From a virus, in the IMG/VR virus record IMGVR_UViG_3300033150_001973, positions 1 to 52,314 of that record: 52,314 nucleotides of DNA; one strand, written 5' to 3'. The translations under genes were made by a program, and so were the position numbers. Shown in pieces: positions 7,656 to 14,469 of the stretch (position 1 is the first letter of the stretch; every line of letters begins with the position of its first letter). Under the pieces are notes generated by a model. It worked only from the letters and a program-made list of their open reading frames with translations, had not been told where the DNA came from and searched no databases.

Positions 7656-8407
7656 TAAGTAGAACTAAAATAGACTGGTGCGATTATGTATGGAATTGTG
7701 TTTGGGGTTGTTTAAATAATTGTGAGTATTGCTATGCAAAAAAGTTAGCAAGAAGATTTTGGAAAAAGATGTATGAGAAAGAGTGGGAGTATTTGGATAA
7801 ACAAGACCTACTTGAAAATAATACACAACTTTTGATTTTGGAAGAGCATTTAAAAAATTTTAAACCTATTTTCCTTGAAAGTAGTTTCAATAAACCTTTT
7901 CCTAAGAGACCTGCCAGAATTTTTAGTAATTCTATGAGTGAATGTGCTTTCTGGAAAGAGGAATGGTGGAAAAAAATATTAAAAAAAATATATAAAAACA
8001 GTCAGCATACTTTTATTTTTTTAACAAAATTTCCTATTAAAATACCATTAAACGAGATACCAAGAAATATATGGGTAGGAGTATCAATAGACAATACTAC
8101 AAAATGGAAAATGTGGCAGGATTTAGTAAAAACAATTCCTTATGGTAAAGGAAAATTATTTATCTCTTTTGAACCTCTATTAAATTTTGATGAAAGCGAT
8201 TTATCAAATTTATTCAATCCTAAACCTGACTGGATTATTATAGGAAGTCAGACAAATCCTTTAAGATTGCCATCAAAGAAATGGGTTGAAGATATTATAA
8301 AAGAAGCAAGAAGAAATAAAATACCTGTTTTTATTAAAGAAAACTTATGGAAATGTTTTCCAGAATTTAAGATACAAGAGTTTCCAGATAGAACAAATGG
8401 AGTTTGA
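7649..8407 (+). CDS. Phage Gp37/Gp68-family protein (DUF5131)
   Basis: The N terminus has WNCVWGCLNNCEYCYAKKLA, the cysteine pattern typical of DUF5131. The conserved blocks IFSNSMSECAFW, FIFLTKFP and NIWVGVSIDN follow, and the C-terminal part carries FISFEPLL and WIIIGSQTN. The family resembles radical-SAM-type (beta/alpha) proteins and is common in phages; its reaction is unknown. The gene overlaps the methyltransferase by 7 bases. Confidence 0.85.
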   Translation: MVISRTKIDWCDYVWNCVWGCLNNCEYCYAKKLARRFWKKMYEKEWEYLDKQDLLENNTQLLILEEHLKNFKPIFLESSFNKPFPKRPARIFSNSMSECAFWKEEWWKKILKKIYKNSQHTFIFLTKFPIKIPLNEIPRNIWVGVSIDNTTKWKMWQDLVKTIPYGKGKLFISFEPLLNFDESDLSNLFNPKPDWIIIGSQTNPLRLPSKKWVEDIIKEARRNKIPVFIKENLWKCFPEFKIQEFPDRTNGV

Positions 8408-8408
8408 A

Positions 8409-8585
8409 ATGTTAATTAAATTACTTAAATTTTTCTATGCTCCATATTTATTGATAACTATATTGCTAATTTGGAGATATTTATTGAGTGTTTGGTATAG
8501 TTGTTATGTAATAATGGAAGATATTTGTATGGCTATATGGACTATTTTTATCTTGGGATTAGTAGTTATTATTATTCTATTATAA
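8409..8585 (+). CDS. Small membrane protein, two spans (58 aa)
   Basis: Start at 8409 follows GGAG in the end of the upstream gene; an overlapping ATG at 8397 is an alternative. Nearly the whole sequence is hydrophobic, with two membrane segments separated by a short YSCYVIMED turn. Function is unknown. Confidence 0.6.
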   Translation: MLIKLLKFFYAPYLLITILLIWRYLLSVWYSCYVIMEDICMAIWTIFILGLVVIIILL

Positions 8586-8596
8586 AGGGAATTAAG

Positions 8597-8806
8597 ATGA
8601 AATATTTTTTTGTATTATCAGCATTATTTTCTTATATATCGGCAGTGTTTGTAGATTGTTTAAAAATAGAAACAAGGTTGCTACTTTACTTTAATTGTGT
8701 GATATGCTTACTTGGATTGATAAATTGGAGATTAGAAAACATAATAAGGGAAAAAATGAGTAAGTATAAAATAATAAAAAGGAGAAAAAATGACAGAAAA
8801 AGATAA
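8597..8806 (+). CDS. Small membrane protein, two spans (69 aa)
   Basis: ATG 8597 has AAGGGAATTAAG upstream. Two hydrophobic segments (FFVLSALFSYISAVFV and LLYFNCVICLLGLI) are followed by a strongly basic tail, giving an in-facing C terminus. It forms a pair with the gene just upstream and overlaps the loader gene start. Confidence 0.6.
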   Translation: MKYFFVLSALFSYISAVFVDCLKIETRLLLYFNCVICLLGLINWRLENIIREKMSKYKIIKRRKNDRKR

Positions 8807-9389
8807 AGAAAAATTTGTAAAAATACTTATAGCAGTGGCAGAAATATACAGAATTAAGTTATCTAAACCTATGATTGAACTATATTTTACAACTTTGAAA
8901 GAATATCCAATAGAAAAGATACAGCAAGCATTTGAATTTCATATAAAGAATACAGAAAACGGAGAGTTTTTCCCTAAACCTGCGGATATTATCAAACAGA
9001 TAATAGGGGATGAGAAGGAAAGAGGGCTTGTGGCTTGGGAAAAACTTATGAGAGCAATAAGAAAATATGGATATTATCATTCAGTTATTTTTGATGACCC
9101 TGTGATAGCAATGGTAGTAAATCAACTTGGAGGGTGGTTAAAAGTATCAGAAGTTAAGGTAAGTGAAATAGATAAGTTAAAAAGGGAATTTTTACAGTGG
9201 TATTCATTTTTTGAAAAGCACCCGAGAAAAGTGAACCAAAAATTAGTTGGGTATATAGAAAGTGAGAATTTAAGTAAAGGGTTTAAAGATTTTTTACCAG
9301 AGCCGTTTTTGATAACTGAAATAGAAGAAAAAAGATTAAAAGAAGCAGAAGTGAAAATGTTAATAGGAGGTGAGAGGAATGACAAATAA
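8790..9389 (+). CDS. Helicase-loader-like phage protein (DUF6475-like)
   Basis: The 199-aa protein has the order ELYFTTLKEYPIEKIQQAFEFHI, then FFPKPADIIKQI, then a domain with WEKLMRAIRKYG. This resembles phage proteins related to helicase loaders / inhibitors of the G39P-DUF6475 type. Together with the initiator at 6188 it would recruit the host DnaB helicase. A C-terminal charged helix follows. The assignment is by motif order, not alignment. Confidence 0.6.
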   Translation: MTEKDKEKFVKILIAVAEIYRIKLSKPMIELYFTTLKEYPIEKIQQAFEFHIKNTENGEFFPKPADIIKQIIGDEKERGLVAWEKLMRAIRKYGYYHSVIFDDPVIAMVVNQLGGWLKVSEVKVSEIDKLKREFLQWYSFFEKHPRKVNQKLVGYIESENLSKGFKDFLPEPFLITEIEEKRLKEAEVKMLIGGERNDK

Positions 9390-9576
9390 AAAATTAACAA
9401 TTGAAACAGTAAAAGCAAAGAAAGAAGAGATAGAAGAAAAAATATACAGATGGATAAAAGAATTTGAGGGACAGACACAGTTAGAAGTTGAAAAAATAGA
9501 AATAAAAAGAATATACGATTTGAGTAAAGATAAACGAGTAATAGATAAAATAAATGTAAAATTGGTTATACAATAA
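9379..9576 (+). CDS. Small helical protein (65 aa)
   Basis: ATG 9379 follows AGGAGGTGAGAGGA and overlaps the end of the loader gene. Highly charged helix (residues 1-35) then a basic beta-prone end. Function is unknown. Confidence 0.6.
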   Translation: MTNKKLTIETVKAKKEEIEEKIYRWIKEFEGQTQLEVEKIEIKRIYDLSKDKRVIDKINVKLVIQ

Positions 9577-9599
9577 TGCAATAGTAATAGGAGTGAAAA

Positions 9600-9836
9600 A
9601 TGACAGAAAAAGATATTGAAAAAATAGAAAAAATAATAGACAGTGTCCCAAATCCATATCCAGAAGATTTATTTTCCCCCATTGATAAAAAACTTTTTCC
9701 TCATATTGATAATTATCTACAAAAGCAATTTTCAGTTTCTCTTGCTCGTTTGTCTGGGAATATTGGTCGGTTTGTATTTGAAAATACAAAAAAAGATATT
9801 ATAAAAAAATTAAAAGAAAAATTGGAAGAAGAATAA
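9600..9836 (+). CDS. Small protein of unknown function (78 aa)
   Basis: It starts after AGGAGTGAAAA. An acidic N-terminal helix, a Pro/Phe-rich centre (PNPYPEDLFSPI) and a Lys/Glu C-terminal helix are visible. No family is recognised. Confidence 0.6.
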   Translation: MTEKDIEKIEKIIDSVPNPYPEDLFSPIDKKLFPHIDNYLQKQFSVSLARLSGNIGRFVFENTKKDIIKKLKEKLEEE

Positions 9837-9851
9837 AAGGAGGTGAGAAAA

Positions 9852-10121
9852 ATGAGAAAAAAGATAAATATTTGTGATTGTTGTGGAAAAGAGACGAAAG
9901 ATTATATGGCAGAGAAAGGATGGATACATATAGATAATTGTGGGCTTATGATTACTGATGGAAGAAAGAGAAACAAAGAAGCAAAATATAAATTTTATTC
10001 ACCTTACATAAAAAGTGACAGTAGTAAAGAATTTGATTTTTGCAGTGAAGAATGTTTTTTAGGATTTCTCAAACTACATTTACAAAAAAGAAGTAAAGAA
10101 AATAAAGGGAGAAAAAGATGA
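9852..10121 (+). CDS. Zinc-finger protein (89 aa)
   Basis: ATG 9852 follows AAGGAGGTGAGAAAA. CDCCGKET near the N terminus and FCSEECFLGFL near residue 67 form a likely MYM/TRASH-like or treble-clef zinc site. The tail is basic. Function is unknown; the ATGA overlap couples it to the next gene. Confidence 0.65.
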   Translation: MRKKINICDCCGKETKDYMAEKGWIHIDNCGLMITDGRKRNKEAKYKFYSPYIKSDSSKEFDFCSEECFLGFLKLHLQKRSKENKGRKR

Positions 10122-10609
10122 AAGCAGTGATAACAAAAGTAGAAAAGAAATCTTCTCTTTACGGCGGAAATTGCTATCTCATAACCTTTAAATCAGATGA
10201 GGGAAAGAGTTATAGAACCTGGATATATGAAAACTGTGGTAATTACAAAAGATGGGCAAAAATTATTGAGTTAGGAGTAGGGACAGTTGTAAAAGGGCTT
10301 GTAGTAAAGGGGAAAAGGTTAATAGATGGAGATAGTTTTGTAGAGATAGTTGAAAAAGTAGAAAAACCTATACCACTTGAAAAACTTAAACCAAATTGGA
10401 AAGTTTTGAAAATTAAGAGTTTGCTTTTTGATGATTACTTTTATATTGTGAGAGAAAAATTGAATAGACACTTTTCTTACCCTATTTATACTTTGAGAGA
10501 AGTCAAAACAATAGTGAAAATTTTTTCAAAAGAGGAGTTGATAAGTTACCATAAAATCAAAAAAGAGTTCAATGGTGAATTTTTACAAGGAGGGAAAAAT
10601 GGCAACTGA
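10118..10609 (+). CDS. OB-fold-like protein (candidate single-strand-binding role)
   Basis: The first 90 residues have alternating strands (KAVITKVEKK, NCYLITFKSD, GTVVKGLVVKGKRLIDGDSFVEIVE) typical of OB-folds. The family is not recognised with certainty. Position among replication genes suggests a DNA-binding role. The C-terminal third is helical and basic. Confidence 0.45.
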   Translation: MKAVITKVEKKSSLYGGNCYLITFKSDEGKSYRTWIYENCGNYKRWAKIIELGVGTVVKGLVVKGKRLIDGDSFVEIVEKVEKPIPLEKLKPNWKVLKIKSLLFDDYFYIVREKLNRHFSYPIYTLREVKTIVKIFSKEELISYHKIKKEFNGEFLQGGKNGN

Positions 10610-11057
10610 ATTTAAAACAGTTGTAGATAAAAAACCTGAAGCAGAATTTAAAACTGAATTAAGAAAATTTACTGATTGTTTAAGTTTTTCTCATTATATT
10701 TTTTATGACAGAGAACTAACGAGAGATAATATAACTGATACAATTTTTGATGTTGTGAAATTACTTTTAAAAGAATACTCAATAAAAATATCAGATGTGA
10801 ACTTTTTAATAACTTATGAAGGGGAAGTTTCTATATGTGAAATATCAGGAAGGTTTGACCCGTTTGAATGGATTACCAAGAAGTCAATAGGTCAAGATTA
10901 TGATGAGTATTGGAAGAGATTATTTTTACTTATTTACGAATATGCTGTGAGTGTAGAAGTATTGAAAAGAGTATTCCCAGAGAAAAAAGAAGTATATAGT
11001 GCTTCTACGATAACTTTTTATAAAATAATAGAAAGAGGAGAAACAAATGGCAACTAA
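10599..11057 (+). CDS. Protein of unknown function (152 aa)
   Basis: ATG 10599 has AAGGAGGGAAAA before it; it overlaps the previous gene by 11 bases. It is a mixed alpha/beta protein with an acidic character. An SIGQD sequence near residue 94 lies in a helical context and is probably unrelated to the virion IGQS motif. No family is recognised. Confidence 0.6.
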   Translation: MATEFKTVVDKKPEAEFKTELRKFTDCLSFSHYIFYDRELTRDNITDTIFDVVKLLLKEYSIKISDVNFLITYEGEVSICEISGRFDPFEWITKKSIGQDYDEYWKRLFLLIYEYAVSVEVLKRVFPEKKEVYSASTITFYKIIERGETNGN

Positions 11058-11220
11058 AACAATTCGTTGTCTTGTGTGTGAAAGACCAATGGAAGTTGAT
11101 GAAAAGAAGAAATACGGGATGTGTTGGAAGTGTGTAGAAGAAGGAAGATTTGATGAATATAGGGAAAAGAAAAGAATGATAAAAAGAAAAAGGAGGAGTA
11201 AAAGTGTTGACACTACATAA
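11047..11220 (+). CDS. Zinc-ribbon protein (57 aa)
   Basis: A short gene overlapping the previous one, with AGAGGAGAAACAA before its ATG. CLVCERP and CWKCVEE form the zinc site; the C terminus is a run of Arg/Lys. The -35 of the RHH-tnpB promoter lies in its final codons. Confidence 0.65.
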   Translation: MATKTIRCLVCERPMEVDEKKKYGMCWKCVEEGRFDEYREKKRMIKRKRRSKSVDTT

Positions 11221-11234
11221 AAGAAAGGTATAAT
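11203..11234 (+). promoter_or_regulatory. Promoter of the RHH-tnpB unit with overlapping palindrome
   Basis: TTGACA at 11207-11212, a 16-base spacer and TATAAT at 11229-11234. The -35 box lies inside a 12-base palindrome-like sequence, AGTGT-TG-ACACT (11203-11214), a possible operator for the RHH protein encoded just downstream. Confidence 0.6.
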
Positions 11235-11257
11235 ATATATAAAAAAGAGGTAGAGAA

Positions 11258-11407
11258 ATGGAAAAAATAAAACTAAATTTCTTTATCAGTAAAGAGTTAA
11301 AAGATAAATTGAAGGAAAAGGCAGAAAAAGAAGGCAGAACTGTAAGTGATTTAATTAGACAGGCAATAATAGAGTTTTTAAGAAAAGAAAAAGATGAGAA
11401 CTTATAA
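11258..11407 (+). CDS. Ribbon-helix-helix (CopG/Arc-type) regulator (49 aa)
   Basis: The short reading frame starts after AAAAAAGAGGTAGAGAA. The order KLNFFISKEL (strand), a helix of about 12 residues, EGRTVSDLIRQAIIEFL (turn and second helix) is the RHH fold. The next gene, tnpB, starts 14 bases before its stop. It may autoregulate the unit through the palindrome at 11203. RHH genes are sometimes linked to IS605-family elements. Confidence 0.7.
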   Translation: MEKIKLNFFISKELKDKLKEKAEKEGRTVSDLIRQAIIEFLRKEKDENL

Positions 11408-12530
11408 ACTCAGATTATATCCAAGTAAGAAAGTAGAGGAGATATTAAATAAGCATTTAGAATTGTGCAGATTTACTTATAATAAATTGTTAGAAATTTT
11501 GAAGGAAGAAAAAGATAAAAAGTTAAAACCAAAGGATACTTCTGCACTTTTACCAGAACTTAAAAAACAATATCCAGAATTAAAACAAGTTTATGCAAAA
11601 GTATTACAAGAAGTAAATCAACAATTATGGGGAAATATACTTGGACTTTATAAAAGGAAGAAAAATGGAGCAAGGATAGGGAAGTTGAGATATAAAGGAG
11701 AAAACAGGTGGAAAATACTAAATTATAACCAAGAAGGATTTAAAATAATAAGAACAGGGAAAAGATTGGACTTGTTGAGATTATCAAAAATAGGAGAAAT
11801 ACCAATAAGAATACACAGAGAAATAGATGGAAAAATAAAAGGGATAATTATAAAAAGGTATTCTTCTGGTAGATGGTATGCATTAGTTCAAATAGAGAAT
11901 ACACTACAACCACTACTCAAAACAGGAAAAGCAATAGGAATAGATGTAGGAATTAAACACTTCCTAACTGATAGTGAAGGAAGACAAATAGAAAATCCTG
12001 AATTCTACCAAAAAACTTTGGATAGAATAAAGGTAATGCATAAATCACTATCAAGAAAAAAGAAGGGGTCTAATAACTGGGAGAAATGGAAAAAGAAATT
12101 AGCAAAACTATATGAAAAACTAACCAATCAAAGAGACGATTTTCTACATAAACTTTCAAGGTTCTATGTAAATAACTATGACACAATAGCAGTAGAGAAA
12201 TTAACAATAGAAAATATGGTAAGAAATCATCATCTTGCTGGAAAAATATTAGACGCTTCCTGGGATAAATTCTTTCAGTATTTATCTTACAAAGCGGAGG
12301 ATGCTGGTAGAGAAATACTGGAAGTAAACCCAAGAGGCACAAGTGAAGGATTAACCTGGCAACAGGAAGACAGAGATTACATTTCAGCAAACAGAATACT
12401 ATATCGGGGGCTGGGACAGTCCTGTCTGCTTGTGGAGAGGAAGCCACTATCCCTGATTACTGCTTATGCAGTAATTAGCGGACAAGTTTCCTCAATGAAG
12501 CAGGAAGCCACTTCCGAGAGGGAGTGGTAG
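11394..12530 (+). CDS. tnpB: TnpB-family RNA-guided nuclease, zinc finger absent
   Basis: OrfB_IS605-type protein of 378 aa. The N-terminal half begins with TYKLRLYPS. RuvC I is GIDVGIKHF (Asp about 184), RuvC II is IAVEKLTIENM (Glu about 268), and RuvC III is DRDYISANRIL (Asp about 326/328), so the catalytic acids appear present. Between NPRGTS and DRD, where most relatives have two CxxC pairs, only about eight residues remain (EGLTWQQE), so the zinc finger is missing. The last 40 residues are encoded by DNA that also reads as the omegaRNA scaffold. No TnpA is present, so the element is not self-mobile. Confidence 0.9.
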   Translation: MRTYKLRLYPSKKVEEILNKHLELCRFTYNKLLEILKEEKDKKLKPKDTSALLPELKKQYPELKQVYAKVLQEVNQQLWGNILGLYKRKKNGARIGKLRYKGENRWKILNYNQEGFKIIRTGKRLDLLRLSKIGEIPIRIHREIDGKIKGIIIKRYSSGRWYALVQIENTLQPLLKTGKAIGIDVGIKHFLTDSEGRQIENPEFYQKTLDRIKVMHKSLSRKKKGSNNWEKWKKKLAKLYEKLTNQRDDFLHKLSRFYVNNYDTIAVEKLTIENMVRNHHLAGKILDASWDKFFQYLSYKAEDAGREILEVNPRGTSEGLTWQQEDRDYISANRILYRGLGQSCLLVERKPLSLITAYAVISGQVSSMKQEATSEREW

Positions 12531-12535
12531 TTCAA
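12440..12535 (+). ncRNA. OmegaRNA (reRNA) scaffold at the tnpB right end
   Basis: Two hairpins are visible: ATTACTGC-TTAT-GCAGTAAT at 12456-12475 (perfect), and CCACTTCC-GAGA-GGGAGTGG at 12508-12527 (one wobble pair). The order GAAGCCACT-hairpin-AGTGGTAGTTCA is the typical 3' end of IS605-family omegaRNAs. The guide would begin at about 12535, reading GGGGTGAATATTATAA. The RNA overlaps the end of the tnpB coding sequence. Confidence 0.75.
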
Positions 12536-12536
12536 G

Positions 12537-12690
12537 GGGTGAATATTATAAATGTGAGGAAGGAGAAATTATTGTTTTGACAGATGACTTAAAAGTGGTT
12601 ATAGAAATCATTAGAGAAGACACAATTAAGGAGATAAAGAGGATTGGTGTAGGTTTTTGTTTGCCCTCAGATAAAAAAGGTAAAAAATAA
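12537..12690 (+). pseudogene. Gene remnant downstream of the TnpB insertion
   Basis: An open frame runs from the element end to the TAA at 12690 and encodes about 50 residues (GEYYKCEEGEIIVLTDDLKV...). It lacks an ATG start; a TTG at 12577 with AAGGAG upstream could give a 37-residue peptide. I read it as the 3' part of a gene disrupted by the element. Confidence 0.5.
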
Positions 12691-12693
12691 AAA

Positions 12694-13491
12694 ATGGATT
12701 GGAAAGATAAGTTTCCAAAAGAGAATAGATATTATGAAGAAGATGATGGAATTTTATATTGTGGAGATTGTTTAGATATTTTACCTAAATTTCCAAATGA
12801 AAGTGTAAATTTAATTTTGATAGACCCACCATATATGATAAGTCAAGAAGGAAATAAAATTGTAAGAAATTTTAAACACTATAAATGGAATAGACAAAGT
12901 GATATTGGTTTAGATTTTGGAGATTGGGATAGAAAGTGGAATGATTTAAAAGATTATTTTGGTTGGGTAGAGAACTGGTTTGGAAATTTAGTAAGAATAG
13001 CAGGTAGAGGCAGTTGGTTTTATATCTTTTTTGATAAACAGAAAATAGGGATTTTTGACTTATACCTTGCTCCAAAATATAATTTGAAATCCAGAACAAT
13101 TTATGTATGGATAAAAAGTAATCCAGTCCCATCTTTTAGAAAAGTTAATTGGAATTCTGGAACAGAATTTATTTGGGTTGGTAGTAAAGGCAAAAGTAAA
13201 TTAAAAAACTTCTTAGAACAGAAGTATATGTCAAACTATATGATAACTTCAAATGCAAGTATTTATAAAGAAACAGAACATTCAACTGAAAAATCATTAA
13301 AATTGATTGAACATCTAATATTAGTAAACTCTTATGAGAATGAAATAGTATTAGATTGTTTTTCAGGTTCAGGGACTACATTAGTTGCTTGTGAGAAATT
13401 GAATAGAAGATGGATAGGAATTGAGAAGGAAGAAGATTATTGTAAAATAGCGAAAAAAAGATTAACAAATACCCCAGAACCTTTATTGTAG
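12694..13491 (+). CDS. Site-specific DNA methyltransferase (beta class, N6-adenine/N4-cytosine)
   Basis: Motif IV is IDPPYMIS near residue 45, and the SAM motif I, DCFSGSGTTLVACEKL, is near the C terminus; this order defines the beta class. The end reads RRWIGIEKEEDYCKIAKKR. It shares its N-terminal block (WKD..PKEN.YY.E..GILYC.DC) with the next gene, so the two are paralogues or co-inherited. No restriction nuclease is visible, so the role is probably self-protection. Confidence 0.88.
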   Translation: MDWKDKFPKENRYYEEDDGILYCGDCLDILPKFPNESVNLILIDPPYMISQEGNKIVRNFKHYKWNRQSDIGLDFGDWDRKWNDLKDYFGWVENWFGNLVRIAGRGSWFYIFFDKQKIGIFDLYLAPKYNLKSRTIYVWIKSNPVPSFRKVNWNSGTEFIWVGSKGKSKLKNFLEQKYMSNYMITSNASIYKETEHSTEKSLKLIEHLILVNSYENEIVLDCFSGSGTTLVACEKLNRRWIGIEKEEDYCKIAKKRLTNTPEPLL

Positions 13492-13500
13492 GATAAAAAA

Positions 13501-14334
13501 ATGAGTTGGAAAGATAATTTACCAAAAGAAAACATATATTACAAAGAGGAAAGTGGTATTTTGTATTGTGCTGACTGTGTAAAATTATTGAAAAAATTTC
13601 CAGACGATACAATAGATTTAGTAATCACCTCTCCCCCGTATAATCTTGGAATTAAATACGACACAAAGTTTAATGTAGGAGAGATGGATGGAGAGGAAAT
13701 TTGTGATTATATGGATTGGGATGACTATTACAACTGGTGTTCTAGATGGTTAAAAGAGATATATAGAATATTAAAGCCAGATGGAAGATTTTGCTTAAAC
13801 CATTATTTCTCTTGTGGCGGTGGAAGAAGAAAAATAAGGGTCTCTCCCTTAATGGATTTAAACTGGATTGCAACAAGAGAGATAGGATTTAAACATCACG
13901 GAGTTGCCTTTTGGTTAGATAGGACATTGAAAAAAAGAACTGCCTGGGGTTCTTGGTTAAATCCTCGCTCTTTATATATTAACTCTCCTTTAGAAGGCAT
14001 ACTCATTCTATATAAAGAAAAATGGGAAAAAGAAAGAGAAGGAGTAACAACAATAACAAAAGAAGATTTTATGATGGGCTGTTCTGGACTTTGGGAAATG
14101 CAACCAGAAAATAGGAAACTTAATCCTGCTCCTTTTCCAGAAAAATTACCAGAGTTATGTGTAAATTTATTTAGTTTTAAAGAAGATATTGTTTTAGACC
14201 CATTTCTAGGGAGTGGAACAACTGCTGTGGTTTGTAAAAAGTTAGAAAGAAGGTGGGTTGGAGTAGAAATCAGTGAAAATTACTGTAGAATAGCAAAGGA
14301 AAGAATAGGACAGATAAATGAATTACCTTTTTAA
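13501..14334 (+). CDS. Site-specific DNA methyltransferase (beta class, TSPPYN)
   Basis: Motif IV is TSPPYNLG near residue 46 and motif I is DPFLGSGTTAVVCKKL near residue 245, the beta-class order. TSPPY is common in N4-cytosine and some N6-adenine enzymes. A target-recognition region lies between. It follows the paralogous methyltransferase by 9 bases. The two would give two modification specificities in addition to the C5 enzyme. Confidence 0.88.
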   Translation: MSWKDNLPKENIYYKEESGILYCADCVKLLKKFPDDTIDLVITSPPYNLGIKYDTKFNVGEMDGEEICDYMDWDDYYNWCSRWLKEIYRILKPDGRFCLNHYFSCGGGRRKIRVSPLMDLNWIATREIGFKHHGVAFWLDRTLKKRTAWGSWLNPRSLYINSPLEGILILYKEKWEKEREGVTTITKEDFMMGCSGLWEMQPENRKLNPAPFPEKLPELCVNLFSFKEDIVLDPFLGSGTTAVVCKKLERRWVGVEISENYCRIAKERIGQINELPF

Positions 14335-14349
14335 AAAAAGGAGGTGAAA

Positions 14350-14469
14350 GTGGATACTTTAATTTTATTCTTTTTGTTGATAATCTATGGGGTCTGCTGG
14401 ATGCTGGGAGGATACTACATAGGAGAAGGACAGTGGCTAAAAGAAAATGAGAAAAAGGAGGAAGAATGA
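14350..14469 (+). CDS. Single-span small membrane protein (39 aa)
   Basis: A GTG start at 14350 follows AAAAAAAGGAGGTGAAA. One hydrophobic segment (LILFFLLIIYGVCWMLGGYY) is followed by an acidic/basic tail that encodes the ribosome-binding site of the glycosyltransferase gene. Confidence 0.6.
   Translation: MDTLILFFLLIIYGVCWMLGGYYIGEGQWLKENEKKEEE

Larger units (their letters stand above)
11203..12535 (+). mobile_element. Solo-TnpB IS200/IS605-type element
   Basis: The unit contains an RHH gene, tnpB and an omegaRNA-like right end terminating at TTCAA (12531-12535). The left boundary is not certain; I place it at the palindrome before the promoter. Downstream is a fragment of a reading frame with no convincing start, consistent with insertion into a gene. 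Confidence 0.6.

Noticed and set aside
10880-10891. SIGQD in the protein at 10599 as another virion IGQS motif
   Set aside because: It lies in a helical part of a replication-region protein, lacks the Ser/Thr position and has no membrane or virion context.
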